From the NCBI RefSeq assembly GCF_014337925.2, contig NZ_CP143423.1:3502501-3566500 (forward strand): a stretch of 64,000 bases of DNA, given 5' to 3'. This DNA comes from Roseobacter fucihabitans. Its GTDB lineage: Bacteria > Pseudomonadota > Alphaproteobacteria > Rhodobacterales > Rhodobacteraceae. Of this stretch, positions 1 through 12,432 are shown in pieces. The translations under genes were made by a program, and so were the position numbers. The stretch's first letter is position 1, and every line of letters begins with the position of its first letter. The notes beneath the pieces are model-generated. The model searched no databases. It worked only from the letters and a program-made list of their open reading frames with translations, and was not told the origin of the DNA.

Positions 1-141
1 ATAGCCGTCTTTCTCAGAGGTCCGCTGAGCGACAACCTGCAGCTTGTCGAGTTGAAGAACGGTCACAGGGATCTGCTTACCGTCTTCCATGAACAGCCGG
101 GTCATCCCGACTTTTTTTGCAATAACGCCTGAGCGCAACAT
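1..141 (-). CDS. rplC: 50S ribosomal protein L3, N-terminal part (runs off window)
   Basis: The first 47 codons are present, starting at the ATG at 141-139 and beginning [17 protein letters not shown]. This is the usual bacterial L3 start; the KKVGMTR stretch is the N-terminal signature. L3 is an early assembly protein of the large ribosomal subunit near the peptidyl transferase centre. It follows rpsJ by 18 bases with an AGGAGG-type ribosome binding site in the gap, so it is the second gene of the S10 operon. The rest lies outside the window. Confidence 0.93.
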   Translation of the reverse strand, partial: MLRSGVIAKKVGMTRLFMEDGKQIPVTVLQLDKLQVVAQRTSEKDGY

Positions 142-159
142 GATATTACCCTCCTAGGC

Positions 160-480
160 TTATGATTGCAGTTTGATCTCGACGTCCACACCAGCGGCGA
201 GGTCGAGCTTCATCAGCGCGTCCACGGTCTGGGGGGTCGGATCAACGATATCCAGCAGACGCTTGTGCGTGCGGATCTCGAACTGGTCACGGGATTTCTT
301 GTCAACGTGGGGACCACGCAGAACGGTGAATTTTTCGATCTTGTTCGGCAATGGAATTGGGCCGCGAACAGATGCGCCGGTCCGCTTGGCGGTGTTGACG
401 ATCTCTTGTGTGGACGCGTCCAACACACGATAATCAAACGCCTTCAGGCGGATGCGGATATTTTGGCTTTGTGCTGCCAT
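160..480 (-). CDS. rpsJ: 30S ribosomal protein S10
   Basis: The 106-residue product is close to the usual S10 length (about 102-105), with four extra N-terminal residues before the conserved [14 protein letters not shown] core. The flexible loop ([21 protein letters not shown]) and the C-terminal [12 protein letters not shown] segment are intact. S10 is a 30S head protein and, in other bacteria, the NusE partner of NusB in antitermination. It is the first gene of the S10 operon, 155 bases after tuf on the same strand, with rplC directly behind. A hairpin in the tuf-rpsJ gap may separate the two operons. Confidence 0.97.
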   Translation of the reverse strand: MAAQSQNIRIRLKAFDYRVLDASTQEIVNTAKRTGASVRGPIPLPNKIEKFTVLRGPHVDKKSRDQFEIRTHKRLLDIVDPTPQTVDALMKLDLAAGVDVEIKLQS

Positions 481-583
481 TTTTTCTTATCCCTTAAAAC
501 GGGTCTTGAAACGGAGAGGAAGAGGGGCCTCATCGCACCCCTTCATCGCGCTTGTGCTCATCGGCAAACATTTCCGAATAAGC

Positions 584-612
584 AGAGGTGCCGAATATGA
601 TCCGGCACCTCT
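584..612 (-). terminator. Hairpin between tuf and rpsJ, possible weak terminator
   Basis: A perfect 10-bp inverted repeat (AGAGGTGCCG at 584-593 and its complement at 603-612) with a 9-base loop lies 24 bases after the tuf stop codon. There is no good U-run behind it on the minus strand, so it may slow or partly terminate transcription, or be a processing site, rather than fully ending the str operon. Confidence 0.4.
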
Positions 613-635
613 ATTGTCTAGAGTAAGTTTGTAAT

Positions 636-1811
<1,176 letters not shown>

Positions 1812-1912
1812 GGTGGCCTCCTTAGGTGTTCTTCAGGCGGGACGCCTGCTTGTTTTCTGTGGCGGTGGGCCCGCCGGTGTTTGTAGTCCGCTGCCCCGAA
1901 GGGCAACGGGTT

Positions 1913-4039
1913 TTACGCGAATTTGGCCTGAATCTCATCCGAGATGTTCTGTGGCACCGCCTCATAGTGGTCGAACTGCATGGTGAAGTTCGCACGGCCC
2001 GATGACATCGACCGCAACGTGTTGATGTAACCGAACATATTCGCCAGCGGCACGAAGGCGTCGATGGCAATCGCGTTGCCGCGTGTGTCCTGACCCTGCA
2101 CCTGACCGCGACGCGATGTCAGATCACCGATGATGCCACCGGTGTATTCTTCGGGCGTCACAACTTCGACTTTCATGATCGGTTCGAGCATTTTCGCACC
2201 GGCTTTTTTCATGCCTTCGCGCATCCCCATTCGGGCTGCGATTTCAAACGCAAGCACCGAGGAGTCAACATCGTGGAATTTACCCTCGATCAGGGCCACC
2301 TTGAAGTCGATCACGGGGAAGCCCGCCAATGGACCGGAGTCCATGACCGATTTGATCCCTTTTTCAACGCCCGGAATGTACTCCTTGGGCACCGACCCAC
2401 CCACAACGCGGGATTCAAAGGAGAACCCTTCGCCCGGCTCGGTCGGCGTGATGATCATCTTGACCTCAGCGAACTGACCCGACCCACCGGATTGTTTCTT
2501 GTGGGTATAAACGATCTCGGCTTCGCGGCTGACGGTTTCGCGGTATGCCACCTGCGGCGCACCAATGTTGGCCTCAACCTTGAATTCACGCTTGAGGCGA
2601 TCCACCAAGATATCGAGGTGGAGTTCGCCCATACCCTTCATGATCGTCTGACCGGATTCCAGATCAGTTTCCACACGGAAGGACGGATCCTCCGCAGCCA
2701 AACGGGCCAGACCGGCGGACATTTTCTCCTGGTCAGCCTTGGTTTTTGGCTCGACGGCGATTTCGATCACCGGATCAGGGAAAGTCATCGTTTCCAGCAC
2801 CACCGGGTCATTGACCGCACAAAGCGTATCCCCGGTTGTGGTGTCTTTCAGACCCGCCAGCGCGATAATGTCACCTGCAAAGGCTTCGTCAATCTCTTCG
2901 CGGTTGATCGAGTGCATCATCATCATCCGACCGACGCGCTCTTTCTTGCCTTTGGTCGAGTTCAGGAGCGTATCACCCTTTTTCAACTGGCCAGAATAGA
3001 GGCGTGTGAAGGTCAGCGAACCGACAAACGGGTCGTTCATGATTTTGAACGCCAGGCCGGAAAAGGCCATGTTGTCATCCGCGCGGCGCGGGATATCACG
3101 TGTCTCTTCTTCGTCACCGGGTTTGAAGCCCATGTAATCCACAACGTCCAGCGGGCTGGGCAGATAGTCGATTACGGCGTTCAACAAAGGCTGCACGCCT
3201 TTGTTCTTGAACGCTGACCCACAGAGAACAGGGATGAATTTAATCGCCAGCGTACCTTTGCGGATCAACGAGCGCAGCGTATCGACGTCCGGCTCAGCGC
3301 CATCCATCAGATAGTTTTCCATCGCATCGTCGTCCATCTCAACCGCAGTCTCGATAAGCTTGGCACGCCATTCATCGGCCTGTGCCTTGAGGCTGTCGCG
3401 GATCGGCTTCTTAACCCAGGACGCACCCAGATCTTCGCCTTCCCAGACCCATTCTTCCATGGTCACGAGGTCGATCATGCCCTCAAGCTCGGTTTCCGCC
3501 CCAATCGGGATCTGGATCGGCGCAGGCGTCGCGCCCGTCCGGTCCTTGATCATGGTAACGCAATTGAAAAAGTCCGCGCCGATCTTGTCCATTTTATTGA
3601 CGAACACAATCCGCGGTACTTTGTAACGGTCGGCCTGACGCCAAACGGTTTCGGTCTGCGGCTCAACACCGGCGTTGGCATCCAAAACGGCAACCGCCCC
3701 GTCGAGAACGGCCAAGGAACGCTCGACTTCGATCGTGAAATCCACGTGACCCGGCGTGTCGATGATGTTCATGCGGTATTTGGTGTCGGATGTCGCCTCG
3801 GGTGTGGGCTCTTCCTGACGCTGCCAGAATGTGGTGGTCGCAGCGGATGTGATCGTGATGCCACGCTCCTGCTCCTGCTCCATCCAATCCATCGTGGCCG
3901 CACCATCGTGCACCTCGCCGATGTTGTGAGACTTGCCCGTGTAAAACAGGATGCGTTCCGAACAGGTTGTTTTGCCAGCATCAATATGGGCCATGATGCC
4001 GAAATTACGGTAACGTTGGAGCGGATAGTCGCGTGCCAT
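1913..4039 (-). CDS. fusA: Elongation factor G
   Basis: This 708-residue translocation GTPase carries G1 AHIDAGKT near residue 20, DTPGH near 88 and NKMDK near 142. Domains II-V follow, ending in the conserved [17 protein letters not shown] region. The factor drives movement of tRNA and mRNA on the ribosome and helps ribosome recycling. The start at 4039 ([20 protein letters not shown]) is the standard one. It lies 79 bases after rpsG in the str operon. Confidence 0.98.
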   Translation of the reverse strand: MARDYPLQRYRNFGIMAHIDAGKTTCSERILFYTGKSHNIGEVHDGAATMDWMEQEQERGITITSAATTTFWQRQEEPTPEATSDTKYRMNIIDTPGHVDFTIEVERSLAVLDGAVAVLDANAGVEPQTETVWRQADRYKVPRIVFVNKMDKIGADFFNCVTMIKDRTGATPAPIQIPIGAETELEGMIDLVTMEEWVWEGEDLGASWVKKPIRDSLKAQADEWRAKLIETAVEMDDDAMENYLMDGAEPDVDTLRSLIRKGTLAIKFIPVLCGSAFKNKGVQPLLNAVIDYLPSPLDVVDYMGFKPGDEEETRDIPRRADDNMAFSGLAFKIMNDPFVGSLTFTRLYSGQLKKGDTLLNSTKGKKERVGRMMMMHSINREEIDEAFAGDIIALAGLKDTTTGDTLCAVNDPVVLETMTFPDPVIEIAVEPKTKADQEKMSAGLARLAAEDPSFRVETDLESGQTIMKGMGELHLDILVDRLKREFKVEANIGAPQVAYRETVSREAEIVYTHKKQSGGSGQFAEVKMIITPTEPGEGFSFESRVVGGSVPKEYIPGVEKGIKSVMDSGPLAGFPVIDFKVALIEGKFHDVDSSVLAFEIAARMGMREGMKKAGAKMLEPIMKVEVVTPEEYTGGIIGDLTSRRGQVQGQDTRGNAIAIDAFVPLANMFGYINTLRSMSSGRANFTMQFDHYEAVPQNISDEIQAKFA

Positions 4040-4097
4040 GGGGCTGCTTCCTTGAAGTATCTGAAAACGGATAATCGCGCCCGGTGCGGGCGCGACA

Positions 4098-4115
4098 GGG
4101 CGGGAGAACCCGCCC
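4098..4115 (-). other. Hairpin between rpsG and fusA
   Basis: GGGCGGG at 4098-4104 pairs with CCCGCCC at 4109-4115 around a 4-base loop, just after the rpsG stop. There is no U-run, so it is more likely an mRNA processing or stability element than a terminator. Only the inverted repeat itself is seen. Confidence 0.4.
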
Positions 4116-4118
4116 GAT

Positions 4119-4601
<483 letters not shown>

Positions 4602-4973
4602 TTACTTCGGACGCTTGGCGCCGTATTTCGAACGACGTTGCTTACGGTCTTTGACGCCCTGGGTATCCAAAACACCACGCAGAATGTGGTAACGGACACC
4701 GGGAAGGTCTTTGACACGGCCGCCACGGATCAGAACCACGGAGTGTTCCTGAAGGTTGTGGCTTTCGCCCGGGATGTAGCTGATGACCTCAAAGCCATTG
4801 GTCAAGCGGACCTTGGCAACCTTCCGCATCGCGGAGTTCGGCTTTTTCGGTGTCGTTGTATAGACACGCGTACAAACGCCACGCTTCTGAGGACATTCCT
4901 GCAGGTGCATGGACTTTGAACGTTTGATTTTTGGCTGCCGCGGTTTGCGGATCAGCTGTTGGATCGTTGGCAT
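4602..4973 (-). CDS. rpsL: 30S ribosomal protein S12
   Basis: The 123-residue protein of the 30S decoding centre starts [12 protein letters not shown]. The [11 protein letters not shown] loop around Lys43 is intact, as is [13 protein letters not shown]; these are the positions where streptomycin resistance changes usually fall, so the sequence looks wild type. It is the first gene of the str operon (rpsL-rpsG-fusA-tuf), with a long upstream leader and a good sigma-70-type promoter about 255 bases before its start. Confidence 0.98.
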   Translation of the reverse strand: MPTIQQLIRKPRQPKIKRSKSMHLQECPQKRGVCTRVYTTTPKKPNSAMRKVAKVRLTNGFEVISYIPGESHNLQEHSVVLIRGGRVKDLPGVRYHILRGVLDTQGVKDRKQRRSKYGAKRPK

Positions 4974-5227
4974 TCCGGTTTGTTCCCCGTCTTAGCTCAC
5001 ATATGTGTGCATGAGGACGACCCCCATGCGGTTAATTCTTGATCGCGGGCGCGTCCACCAGCGATATCGATGCGCCCACTGCGCAAACCGAAAAGACCGC
5101 CACGTTTCCGTACCGAGGAAACGACGCGGTGGGTTAACAGAGGATCGGGCCGATAGGGGGCCGGATCGTGACCACTTCAGTTCTGATTTCGGCGCGCAAG
5201 AGCTTGTCTTGCCGTCGAGATAGCGGG
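4974..5227 (-). other. Leader region of the str operon
   Basis: About 250 bases lie between the predicted transcription start near 5221 and the rpsL start codon. I see no convincing open reading frame in it. It would be an unusually long untranslated leader, which could house ribosomal-protein feedback control, but I could not identify a known leader fold by eye. Confidence 0.4.
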
Positions 5228-5256
5228 CGTATAGAAGGAGTCGCAGGTGGTGTCAA
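5228..5256 (-). promoter_or_regulatory. Predicted sigma-70 promoter of the str operon
   Basis: On the minus strand a perfect -35 hexamer TTGACA (5256-5251) is followed after exactly 17 bases by TATACG (5233-5228), close to the TATAAT consensus. It points towards rpsL, and no gene lies between. The downstream bases are GC-rich, as expected for stringently controlled ribosomal promoters. Confidence 0.65.
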
Positions 5257-5317
5257 CAGCCCCACCCAAGTTGTCCGCCGATACATGCGCTTTGCGAACG
5301 GGCCCCCTTGGCACGGC

Positions 5318-6214
5318 TCAACCGCGCATCAGGTGCCGTTCCCGGTAAAGCGTAAATAGGCCGGTTGAAACGATCACCCCGGCACCGATCAAGGTCAACA
5401 CCGAGGGCCACTCGCCGAACAGCACGAACCCCAGCGCAAGCGCCCAGATCAGCCCGGTGTAGCGGAACGGCGCGACGAAGGACACATCGCCCGAACGCAT
5501 GACCTGCACGCTGAAATAATACCCCCCAACGATAAACACCGAGGCGGCACCGATCAAAAGAGCCAAGTCCGGCGTCACGGCCACCCAGGTCGTCGTGAAC
5601 GATGCCAGCCCAGCCGTAACCAGCACGGCCACAGACGCGGAAAACGTCACCATCAAGGAGGGGACCGCAGGCGAAAGCCTGCGCGTCAGCAGATCCCGCG
5701 CGGTCACACACAATACCGCGATCAAGGCATAAGCGGACCACAGCGTGAACCCTTCCGTCCCCGGACGTACAATCAAAAGCATCCCGCAGAACCCGACCAG
5801 AATGGCGCTCATCCGTCGCCATCCGACCGCCTCGCGGAAAATGATCGCCGATCCGAGCGTCACGGTCAGCGGCAGCACTTGCAAAATCGCCGTGATATTT
5901 GCCAGCGGCATGTTCAAAAGCGCGGTTATGAAGAAATACGCAGCCCCCACCTCAGCCAGAGATCGCAGAGCAATGACGCCCCAGTCCCGCCGTGCAATGC
6001 GCACCCGGAACGCGCCGCGCGACTGCGCAAGCCCCGCGATCATCACGCTCGCCAAGATGCCTCGCAAAACCAGAAGTTGGAACAGCGGGACGGCACCCCC
6101 GGTCGCCTTGATCAGCGCATCATTCAACGTAAAGCAGGCCATGGAGGCCATCATCAGCAGGGCCCCAAGATGATTTGGCGACAGGATGCGCCGCGCGCAC
6201 GGTGCGACCCTCAC
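5318..6214 (-). CDS. DMT-superfamily (EamA) membrane transporter
   Basis: This 298-residue, very hydrophobic protein has about ten membrane segments in two EamA halves. The first starts MASMACFTLNDALIKA and the second is in the YALIAVLCVTARDLLTRR region; each has the conserved polar motif on its first helix. Family members export amino acids, nucleobases or other metabolites, or take up drugs; the substrate cannot be read from sequence. The start shown is a GTG at 6214; an internal ATG some 20 codons later is also possible. It follows the HlyD-like gene by 45 bases on the same strand and may be co-transcribed with it. Confidence 0.85.
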   Translation of the reverse strand: MRVAPCARRILSPNHLGALLMMASMACFTLNDALIKATGGAVPLFQLLVLRGILASVMIAGLAQSRGAFRVRIARRDWGVIALRSLAEVGAAYFFITALLNMPLANITAILQVLPLTVTLGSAIIFREAVGWRRMSAILVGFCGMLLIVRPGTEGFTLWSAYALIAVLCVTARDLLTRRLSPAVPSLMVTFSASVAVLVTAGLASFTTTWVAVTPDLALLIGAASVFIVGGYYFSVQVMRSGDVSFVAPFRYTGLIWALALGFVLFGEWPSVLTLIGAGVIVSTGLFTLYRERHLMRG

Positions 6215-6259
6215 AAACGTTCCATTGCCGTCATGGCCTGACCGAAGCCTGCCACGTCA

Positions 6260-7492
6260 TCAGTGGCCGCTGAAAACAAGCGTTTGCAGTGGCAGCAACA
6301 AAGCCCTGATCCGCAGCCCGGCCGCATGGACGACACCAACGGTATCCACGACATGCAGGAAAATCCATTTGCCCGTTCCCATGTCAGGGTCCGACAACCT
6401 TTCATGATTGTCTGTATAAGCGTTGGCCATACAACGGCTACCCGGCGGGATGTCGTCGGCCTGACCTGGGTAAATCGGCTCCAGAAACGCTGTGATCGTG
6501 CCCGGAGGGCCACTGCGGTTGAGGTCCACCAGAACATCTGATGGCCTGATCTGGCCGGATGCAATCACGTCCTGCACTTCCACGATGACCATGGGAATAA
6601 TGGTGAAGGGTTTGGAGGCACAGGTCATCTCGGCAACCCCGCCCTTGCGGATCACCTGAGCCGAAATCTGGGAAAATCCGGCCTGAAACCGGCCTCGACC
6701 GGCCTCGATGGGCACCAATATCCCCGCCGGGCGCAGAATCGGGTTGATAATATCCCCTTTTCGTAGGGTGAATTGTTCGACCACGCCTTGCACACCGGCA
6801 TAAACGGTCATTTTGGCAACTTCGTTTTCCGCCTGCGCGAGGGCGGCTTCGGCACTGGCGCGCTGCGCTGGCAATTGCACATCCAACTGCACATTGATCG
6901 CGTTCACATTTGACATCGCGGCGTCAACCTCGCCCTGTCGCACGGCAAGCTCGTTACGCAACACCTCAACGTCACGCTCGCTGACGGCCGTTGACCCGCG
7001 CGCCTGCAGGGCCGTTTGGCGTTGAAAATCTTCCTGCGTCTGCAGATAACTCGCCTGTGTTTGGGCGACGACCGCATTTGCCGTTGCGCGCTGTGCTGTG
7101 GCCACCGCCAATGCGGCATCCACCTCTATGATCTTGCGACGCGCGGTCTCAACGGCAGCGTCCTGACTGGAGCTGTCCAGCCTGAAAATCGGATCGCCGG
7201 CATCAACTTCTTGATTAATGTCGACAAAGACCTCATCCACGCGACCGGCCGTTTCAGAGAGGATCGTTACCGTCCGAAAGCTGGATCCGACATTACCTGT
7301 GCTCGGGTGGTAGTAAAACACGATCGTGATCAAGCAGGTCGTCAGCATCGCACAAAGCGTGATGCCAATGCGCAATTCATACCAAAGGGTGAAAAATGTT
7401 ATTTCTTTGCCCCAGCGTTTGCCCTGTTTGTATCTGCGAAACAAAAAATCGGGAAAAATCGTAATGAGCGAGGATAAAAACAGCTCAATCAT
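6260..7492 (-). CDS. HlyD-family membrane fusion (adaptor) protein
   Basis: The 410-residue protein has an inner-membrane anchor at about residues 38-60, a lipoyl/barrel-sandwich half near 85-110 (SETAGRVDEVFVDINQEVDAG), an alpha-hairpin coiled coil at about 115-225 (Ala/Gln-rich), and the second sandwich half with beta-barrel afterwards (VYAGVQGVVEQFTLRKGD). This is the layout of E. coli YibH/YiaV/AaeA adaptors that link an inner-membrane pump to the outer membrane. The start is 3 bases after the stop of the small membrane protein gene upstream, so the two are translationally linked. No outer-membrane channel or ABC/MFS pump is adjacent; the DMT transporter downstream is the only candidate partner here. 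Confidence 0.85.
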   Translation of the reverse strand: MIELFLSSLITIFPDFLFRRYKQGKRWGKEITFFTLWYELRIGITLCAMLTTCLITIVFYYHPSTGNVGSSFRTVTILSETAGRVDEVFVDINQEVDAGDPIFRLDSSSQDAAVETARRKIIEVDAALAVATAQRATANAVVAQTQASYLQTQEDFQRQTALQARGSTAVSERDVEVLRNELAVRQGEVDAAMSNVNAINVQLDVQLPAQRASAEAALAQAENEVAKMTVYAGVQGVVEQFTLRKGDIINPILRPAGILVPIEAGRGRFQAGFSQISAQVIRKGGVAEMTCASKPFTIIPMVIVEVQDVIASGQIRPSDVLVDLNRSGPPGTITAFLEPIYPGQADDIPPGSRCMANAYTDNHERLSDPDMGTGKWIFLHVVDTVGVVHAAGLRIRALLLPLQTLVFSGH

Positions 7493-7495
7493 ACC

Positions 7496-7846
7496 TTAAC
7501 CTTCCCTGTTTGCGAGGTTTTGCAGTGATTTCGCAATGGAATTCAGCGGTGTGGAAATATCCGGGGGCCGGAAGGCGGCCAAGACCAGCGCCGCAACCCA
7601 AAACAGGTTATTGTGCGTAAAAAGCGCCAGAATACACAGCATGCTGATCAACTGCATCTGGGTGCTGTCACCTTTGTGCCCCAGATGCTCCGGCAGCGCA
7701 TGGAGCGTAAAATAAGCAATACCAAAGAGCAGAATGCTGCCCACCAGAAGGACAATCATCGCCGTGAAAAGGTAGTCACTGCCATCAGCGGCGGCAAAAT
7801 AACGGGGCAGATGGTGCGGGGCCAGAGGGTGGATATCTTCTGTCAT
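7496..7846 (-). CDS. Small two-helix inner-membrane protein upstream of HlyD adaptor
   Basis: About 116 residues with two predicted membrane segments (LFTAMIVLLVGSILLFGIAY and a second around MLCILALF...FWVAALVLAAF) and polar ends. I do not recognise the family with certainty. Its place directly before an HlyD-like gene matches the E. coli yibI-yibH and yiaW-yiaV pairs, in which a small membrane protein (DUF3302) precedes the adaptor, so it may play the same accessory role. The start is uncertain: a GTG at 7864 would add six residues. Neither start has a strong ribosome binding site. Confidence 0.7.
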   Translation of the reverse strand: MTEDIHPLAPHHLPRYFAAADGSDYLFTAMIVLLVGSILLFGIAYFTLHALPEHLGHKGDSTQMQLISMLCILALFTHNNLFWVAALVLAAFRPPDISTPLNSIAKSLQNLANREG

Positions 7847-8039
7847 CAATTCGCTTTCTAGCACGTTTGCTGGGCCATGCTCTGACCAGTTTTGATTTTC
7901 CTAGCCAGTCTTTCGCCATTTTGCCATGCAGAATTTCGCATGACCCAAATATTAGATGGACGAATCTGAAAAATCCGTCGCGAATTTCCGGCCCAATATG
8001 ACGGCACATAACCGGTAGCACTTCACAGACGTCCATAAA

Positions 8040-8073
8040 AAAGCCCCCGTATCTTTGCAGATACGAGGGCTTT
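8040..8073 (-). terminator. Bidirectional intrinsic terminator after rpoC
   Basis: A 14-bp stem (one G-U pair) at 8040-8053 and 8060-8073 with a 6-base loop is flanked by T-runs on both sides. On the minus strand it lies 23 bases after the rpoC stop and closes the rpoBC operon. Confidence 0.85.
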
Positions 8074-8095
8074 CTTTTTGCGTGCGACGCCACTC

Positions 8096-11000
8096 TTAGT
8101 CGCGGCTGTCTTCACTTGTGTCGATCACCGTGTTGAACACATCACCGCCAACCACATCGTCCTGAGGCACAGGGGCTGCCAATGCGGCAGCGGCCTCGGC
8201 CTCTTCGCGACGGGCTTCGATCACGACATTATCACGATCCTGCGCCACACGGCGCATTTTCATCGTCGCACCACCGGTACCAGCCGGAATCAGACGGCCT
8301 ACGATCACGTTTTCCTTGAGACCGACCAGCTTGTCCTTCTTACCCTGCACGGAGGCTTCGGTCAGAACACGCGTGGTTTCCTGGAAGGACGCCGCCGAGA
8401 TGAAGCTGCGCGTTTGCAGCGACGCCTTGGTGATGCCCAACAGGATCGGCTCGCCCTTACAAGGACGCCCGCCCTTGGCGAGTGCCTTTTCGTTGGCCTG
8501 ATCGAACTCCTGCTTGTCGACATGTTCGCCCTTGAGCAGCGTGGTATCGCCTGAATCCTGGATCTCCCACTTCTGCAACATTTGACGCACGATGACTTCG
8601 ATGTGCTTGTCGTTGATCTTCACACCTTGCAGGCGATACACATCCTGCACCTCGTCGATCATGTAATCCGCCAAGGCTTCGACACCCATAATCGCGAGGA
8701 TGTCATGCGGGGCCGGGTTACCGTCCATGATGTAGTCGCCCTTGCTGACAAAGTCACCTTCCGCAACCGGGATGTGCTTGCCCTTGGGCACCATGTATTC
8801 GACCTTGTGATCAGGATCCTCGGAGGATTCAATCGCGATACGGCGCTTGTTCTTATAGTCCTTGCCGTACCGTACATAGCCATCGATTTCCGCGATGATG
8901 GCGTGATCCTTGGGACGACGCGCCTCAAAGAGTTCGGCCACACGTGGCAGACCCCCGGTGATGTCCTTGGTCTTGGCACCCTCACGCGGGATCCGCGCGA
9001 CAACATCACCCGCCTTGATCTCGGAGGCGTCCTCGATGGACAGAACCGCATCCACGGACATCGGGTAGGTCACCGGATTGCCCGCATCATTGCGGACCGG
9101 CTCGCCGTCTTCGCCGACCAGAATGATCTCCGGCTTCAGCTCGTTGCCTTTGGCAGCCGAACGCCAGTCGATCACGATCTTCTGGGTCATGCCGGTCGCG
9201 TCATCGGTTTCATCCTTGATCGCGATGCCGCTGACAAGGTCAACGAATTTCGCGGTTCCGGATTTTTCCGCGATGATCGGCAGGGTGTAGGGATCCCATT
9301 CAAACAGCTTGTCGCCGCGCGATACGTCCTGCCCGTCCGTGACAAACAGCTTGGTACCATATCCGACCTTATGGCTGGCACGTTCATCGCCGTTCTCATC
9401 CTGAATGATGAGCTTCATGTTGCGGCCCATGACCATGATCTCGCCGGAGGCGTTTTCGAGGGTCACAGCGTTGTCAAAAACGACCTTACCGGAATGGCTG
9501 GCCTCCAGGAAGGATTGCTGGCCACCCTGCGCAACACCGCCGATGTGGAACGTCCGCATTGTCAGCTGTGTGCCCGGCTCCCCGATGGATTGCGCGGCGA
9601 TGATGCCGACAGCCTCACCGGAGTTGACCATCGTACCGCGTGCGAGGTCACGACCGTAACACATCGCGCACACACCCTCTTCGGCCTCACAGGTCAACGG
9701 GCTGCGGATGCGCGCCGAAGCCACGCCGGCTTCTTCAACCGAATCCGCCATACGCTCGTCAATCAGCGTACCCGTTGCGATCAGGACCTCATCCGTGCCC
9801 GGGCGCATGATATCCTCGGCCACAACACGACCCAGGATACGCTCTGACAGGGACGAAACGATCTCCCCATCATTGACCGCTGCCACGGCCGTGATCGACG
9901 TCTCGGTCCCACAATCATGCATGCGCACGATGCAGTCCTGTGCCACATCCACCAGACGACGCGTCAAGTAACCGGAGTTCGCCGTTTTCAGAGCCGTATC
10001 GGACAGACCTTTACGCGCACCGTGCGTGGAGTTGAAGTACTCCAGAACGGTCAAGCCTTCTTTGAAGTTCGAGATGATCGGTGTCTCGATGATGTCGCCG
10101 TTCGGTTTGGCCATCAGACCACGCATACCGCCAAGCTGTTTCATCTGTGTCACCGAGCCACGCGCACCAGAGTGGGCCATCATATAGACCGAATTCGGCT
10201 CCATTTCAGCACCGGCTTCATCGCGCTGGCTGGCGGAGATCGAGCCCATCATCGCATCGGTGACCTTGTCGTTACACTTCGACCAGGCATCGACCACTTT
10301 GTTATATTTTTCGCCCTGGGTAATCAGACCGTCCATATATTGCTGTTCGAAGTCCTTCACCAGCGTCCGGGTCTCTTCGACAATCGGCCATTTGGAGTCG
10401 GGGATCAGCATGTCGTCCTTGCCAAAGGAAATCCCAGCCTTGAAGGCTTCGCGGAAACCCATGGTCATGATCTGGTCACAGAAAATAACGGATTCTTTCT
10501 GGCCACAATAGCGATAGACCGTATCAATGATCTGCTGCACTTCTTTCTTGCGCAGCAAACGGTTGACCAGTTCAAACGGTGCCTTGGCATTCAGCGGCAG
10601 CAGCGCACCCAGACGCACCCGTCCCGGCGTGGTTTCGAACCGCTGCATGACTTCCATGCCGTTTTCGTCGATCTGCGCAATCCGCGCGGTGATCTTGGAA
10701 TGCAGGTGCACAAGCCCGGCGTCGAGCGCATGTTGCACCTCGTCCACCGAGCCAAAGATCATGCCCTCACCCTTCATGCCTTCACGCTCCAGGGTCGTAT
10801 AGTAAAGACCCAGGATCATGTCCTGTGAAGGCACGATGATCGGCGCACCGTTGGCAGGGGACAGAACGTTATTTGTGGACATCATCAGAACACGCGCTTC
10901 AAGCTGGGCTTCCAGTGAGAGCGGCACGTGAACGGCCATCTGGTCACCGTCAAAGTCAGCGTTAAAGGCCGAACACACGAGCGGGTGCAGCTGGATCGCC

Positions 11001-12343
11001 TTGCCTTCGATCAGAACCGGTTCGAACGCCTGAATGCCAAGACGGTGCAAAGTTGGCGCACGGTTCAACATAACAGGGTGTTCGCGGATGACCTCGTCGA
11101 GGATGTCCCAAACTTCGGGACGTTCTTTTTCGACCAGTTTCTTTGCCTGTTTGACCGTGCTGGACAAGCCTTTGGCCTCAAGACGGCTGTAGATGAACGG
11201 CTTGAACAGCTCGAGCGCCATCTTTTTCGGCAACCCACACTGGTGCAGTTTCAATTCGGGGCCAGTCACAATGACCGAACGACCGGAGAAGTCGACGCGT
11301 TTCCCCAAAAGGTTCTGGCGGAAACGACCCTGTTTACCTTTCAGCATGTCGGACAGCGATTTCAACGGACGCTTGTTGGCCCCCGTGATAACGCGACCGC
11401 GACGGCCATTGTCAAACAACGCATCCACGGATTCCTGCAACATACGCTTTTCGTTACGCACGATGATGTCCGGCGCGCGCAGCTCGATCAGACGCTTGAG
11501 ACGGTTGTTCCGGTTGATCACACGACGATAGAGATCGTTGAGATCAGACGTCGCGAAACGACCGCCGTCCAGCGGCACAAGCGGACGCAATTCTGGCGGG
11601 ATCACGGGGATCACTGTCAGAACCATCCATTCCGGGCGGTTGCCGGATTCGAGGAAGGATTCGACAACCTTAAGGCGTTTGATGATCTTCTTGGGCTTCA
11701 ATTCACCCGTGGCTTCTTTGAGGTCCGCACGCAGTTGATCCGCTTCGGCTTCCAGATCAATCGCCGCCAACATTTCGCGGATTGCCTCGGCACCGATATT
11801 GGCGGTGAAGGCGTCCATGCCATAGATGTCCTGCGCGTCCATGTACTCTTCTTCGGTCATCATCTGACCGTAGGTAAGTTCGGTGAGACCGGGCTCAATG
11901 ACGACATAGTTCTCGAAATAAAGCACACGTTCCAAATCACGCAATGTCATGTCCAGCATCAAGCCGATGCGCGAGGGCAGCGATTTGAGGAACCAGATAT
12001 GCGCAACCGGGCTGGCCAATTCGATATGGCCCATCCGCTCACGGCGGACTTTTTGCAGCGTGACTTCAACGCCGCATTTCTCGCAGACAACGCCGCGATA
12101 TTTCATGCGCTTATATTTGCCGCACAGACATTCGTAGTCTTTGATCGGGCCAAAGATACGCGCGCAAAACAGGCCGTCCCGCTCAGGCTTGAACGTCCGG
12201 TAGTTGATGGTTTCGGGCTTTTTAATCTCCCCGAATGACCACGACAAAATCCGCTCGGGCGATGCCAAAGAGACCTTGATTTCATCAAACACCTTTGGGG
12301 GTGTGAGCGGGTTAAACGGGTTGTTTGTAAGTTCCTGGTTCAT
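8096..12343 (-). CDS. rpoC: DNA-directed RNA polymerase beta' subunit
   Basis: The 1415-residue catalytic subunit has the N-terminal zinc ribbon ([20 protein letters not shown], residues 70-90), the active-site [12 protein letters not shown] that binds catalytic magnesium, and a second cysteine cluster at [11 protein letters not shown]. The bridge-helix and trigger-loop regions are intact. I chose the ATG at 12343 ([13 protein letters not shown]), which has AAGGA seven bases upstream and matches alphaproteobacterial homologues; two extra upstream codons would need a TTG start. It follows rpoB by 89 bases, a gap filled mainly by a 56-bp palindromic repeat. Confidence 0.98.
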   Translation of the reverse strand: MNQELTNNPFNPLTPPKVFDEIKVSLASPERILSWSFGEIKKPETINYRTFKPERDGLFCARIFGPIKDYECLCGKYKRMKYRGVVCEKCGVEVTLQKVRRERMGHIELASPVAHIWFLKSLPSRIGLMLDMTLRDLERVLYFENYVVIEPGLTELTYGQMMTEEEYMDAQDIYGMDAFTANIGAEAIREMLAAIDLEAEADQLRADLKEATGELKPKKIIKRLKVVESFLESGNRPEWMVLTVIPVIPPELRPLVPLDGGRFATSDLNDLYRRVINRNNRLKRLIELRAPDIIVRNEKRMLQESVDALFDNGRRGRVITGANKRPLKSLSDMLKGKQGRFRQNLLGKRVDFSGRSVIVTGPELKLHQCGLPKKMALELFKPFIYSRLEAKGLSSTVKQAKKLVEKERPEVWDILDEVIREHPVMLNRAPTLHRLGIQAFEPVLIEGKAIQLHPLVCSAFNADFDGDQMAVHVPLSLEAQLEARVLMMSTNNVLSPANGAPIIVPSQDMILGLYYTTLEREGMKGEGMIFGSVDEVQHALDAGLVHLHSKITARIAQIDENGMEVMQRFETTPGRVRLGALLPLNAKAPFELVNRLLRKKEVQQIIDTVYRYCGQKESVIFCDQIMTMGFREAFKAGISFGKDDMLIPDSKWPIVEETRTLVKDFEQQYMDGLITQGEKYNKVVDAWSKCNDKVTDAMMGSISASQRDEAGAEMEPNSVYMMAHSGARGSVTQMKQLGGMRGLMAKPNGDIIETPIISNFKEGLTVLEYFNSTHGARKGLSDTALKTANSGYLTRRLVDVAQDCIVRMHDCGTETSITAVAAVNDGEIVSSLSERILGRVVAEDIMRPGTDEVLIATGTLIDERMADSVEEAGVASARIRSPLTCEAEEGVCAMCYGRDLARGTMVNSGEAVGIIAAQSIGEPGTQLTMRTFHIGGVAQGGQQSFLEASHSGKVVFDNAVTLENASGEIMVMGRNMKLIIQDENGDERASHKVGYGTKLFVTDGQDVSRGDKLFEWDPYTLPIIAEKSGTAKFVDLVSGIAIKDETDDATGMTQKIVIDWRSAAKGNELKPEIILVGEDGEPVRNDAGNPVTYPMSVDAVLSIEDASEIKAGDVVARIPREGAKTKDITGGLPRVAELFEARRPKDHAIIAEIDGYVRYGKDYKNKRRIAIESSEDPDHKVEYMVPKGKHIPVAEGDFVSKGDYIMDGNPAPHDILAIMGVEALADYMIDEVQDVYRLQGVKINDKHIEVIVRQMLQKWEIQDSGDTTLLKGEHVDKQEFDQANEKALAKGGRPCKGEPILLGITKASLQTRSFISAASFQETTRVLTEASVQGKKDKLVGLKENVIVGRLIPAGTGGATMKMRRVAQDRDNVVIEARREEAEAAAALAAPVPQDDVVGGDVFNTVIDTSEDSRD

Positions 12344-12376
12344 TTTCAAATCCTTGAAAGGGGAGCGTGGGAGGAA

Positions 12377-12432
12377 GGTGGCCTGAAGCCCACCCTACGG
12401 CGCGCGCCGTAAGGTGGGCCTTTGGGCCACCC
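12377..12432. repeat. Full 56-bp copy of a dispersed palindromic repeat (rpoB-rpoC gap)
   Basis: Two inverted arms of about 25 bases (GGTGGCCTGAAGCCCACC... and its complement) flank a CGCGCG centre. The repeat abuts the rpoB stop codon at 12433-12435 directly. Close relatives occur at 18055, 41174, 56758 and 58715. In the rpoBC transcript it would form a long hairpin between two essential genes without ending transcription. Confidence 0.85.
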
